Shown here in pieces: positions 63,907 to 64,000 of a stretch of 64,000 nt of DNA. Each line of letters opens with the position of its first letter. Position 1 is the stretch's first letter. Origin of the DNA: Hoplostethus atlanticus (Eukaryota; Chordata; Actinopteri; Trachichthyiformes; Trachichthyidae). A model generated the notes under the pieces. The model had not been told where the DNA came from. It saw only the letters and a program-made list of their open reading frames with translations, and did not search any database. Location of the stretch: positions 4,869,501 to 4,933,500 of the forward strand of contig JAXDDX010000002.1 in the NCBI GenBank assembly GCA_034670405.1, in the 5' to 3' direction. The position numbers and the translations under genes are program-made.

Positions 63907-64000
63907 GTGAGGATGAGGATGCTTAATGATGCCAGTACAAACACATGATATATGTTCAACACATATTTAGACTTAAAAATTCAGTAAGTAATCCCAGACA

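Overview
The window is vertebrate nuclear DNA, most likely from a teleost fish. Genes are split by GT-AG introns, mostly 90-1,600 bp, and the introns are full of CA/GT and CT/GA microsatellites. The gene order POLR3G, LYSMD3 (reverse strand), ADGRV1 matches the order known from human 5q14.3. Fish-type interspersed repeat fragments and an AACGTT-rich promoter region also suggest a ray-finned fish. I cannot name the species.

Layout. Positions 1-1529 hold the last six coding exons of polr3g (RNA polymerase III subunit RPC32/RPC7), cut at its 5' end by the window edge. A 1 kb convergent 3' region follows, with poly(A) signals and a perfect 13-bp hairpin. Positions 3935-2567 (reverse strand) hold both coding exons of lysmd3, a single-pass membrane protein with a LysM domain; its promoter and 5' UTR lie at about 3.9-5.6 kb. 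From about 5.6 to 19.15 kb I find no coding exon: this is the 5' region of adgrv1, with simple repeats and a few stretches that look like conserved non-coding elements. From 19,151 to 63,906 I resolve 73 consecutive coding exons of adgrv1 (GPR98/VLGR1/MASS1, the giant adhesion GPCR of Usher syndrome type 2C). They give 4,833 codons: signal peptide, about 32 Calx-beta repeats, the laminin-G/pentraxin-like domain (exons 20-21) and the EAR/EPTP repeats (exons 48-53). The rest of the ectodomain, the GAIN domain and the 7TM segment lie beyond the window.

The exon model was checked by splice phase: every junction keeps frame and the sum is exactly divisible by three, once one surplus base is discounted in each of exons 7, 19, 20, 32 and 42. 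lysmd3 shows the same kind of single surplus base. Six surplus bases and no missing ones, in otherwise intact and conserved genes, point to insertion errors in the assembly rather than gene decay.

Items most worth a second look: a 33-nt in-frame candidate microexon in adgrv1 (30803-30835); a small four-cysteine PAN/apple-like motif in exon 34; a candidate glycosaminoglycan attachment motif in exon 26; splice acceptors whose pyrimidine tract is replaced by a (GT)n microsatellite; a stop-free in-frame intron; and the hairpin at the polr3g poly(A) signal. I see no bacterial-type system, CRISPR array, virus or toxin gene.
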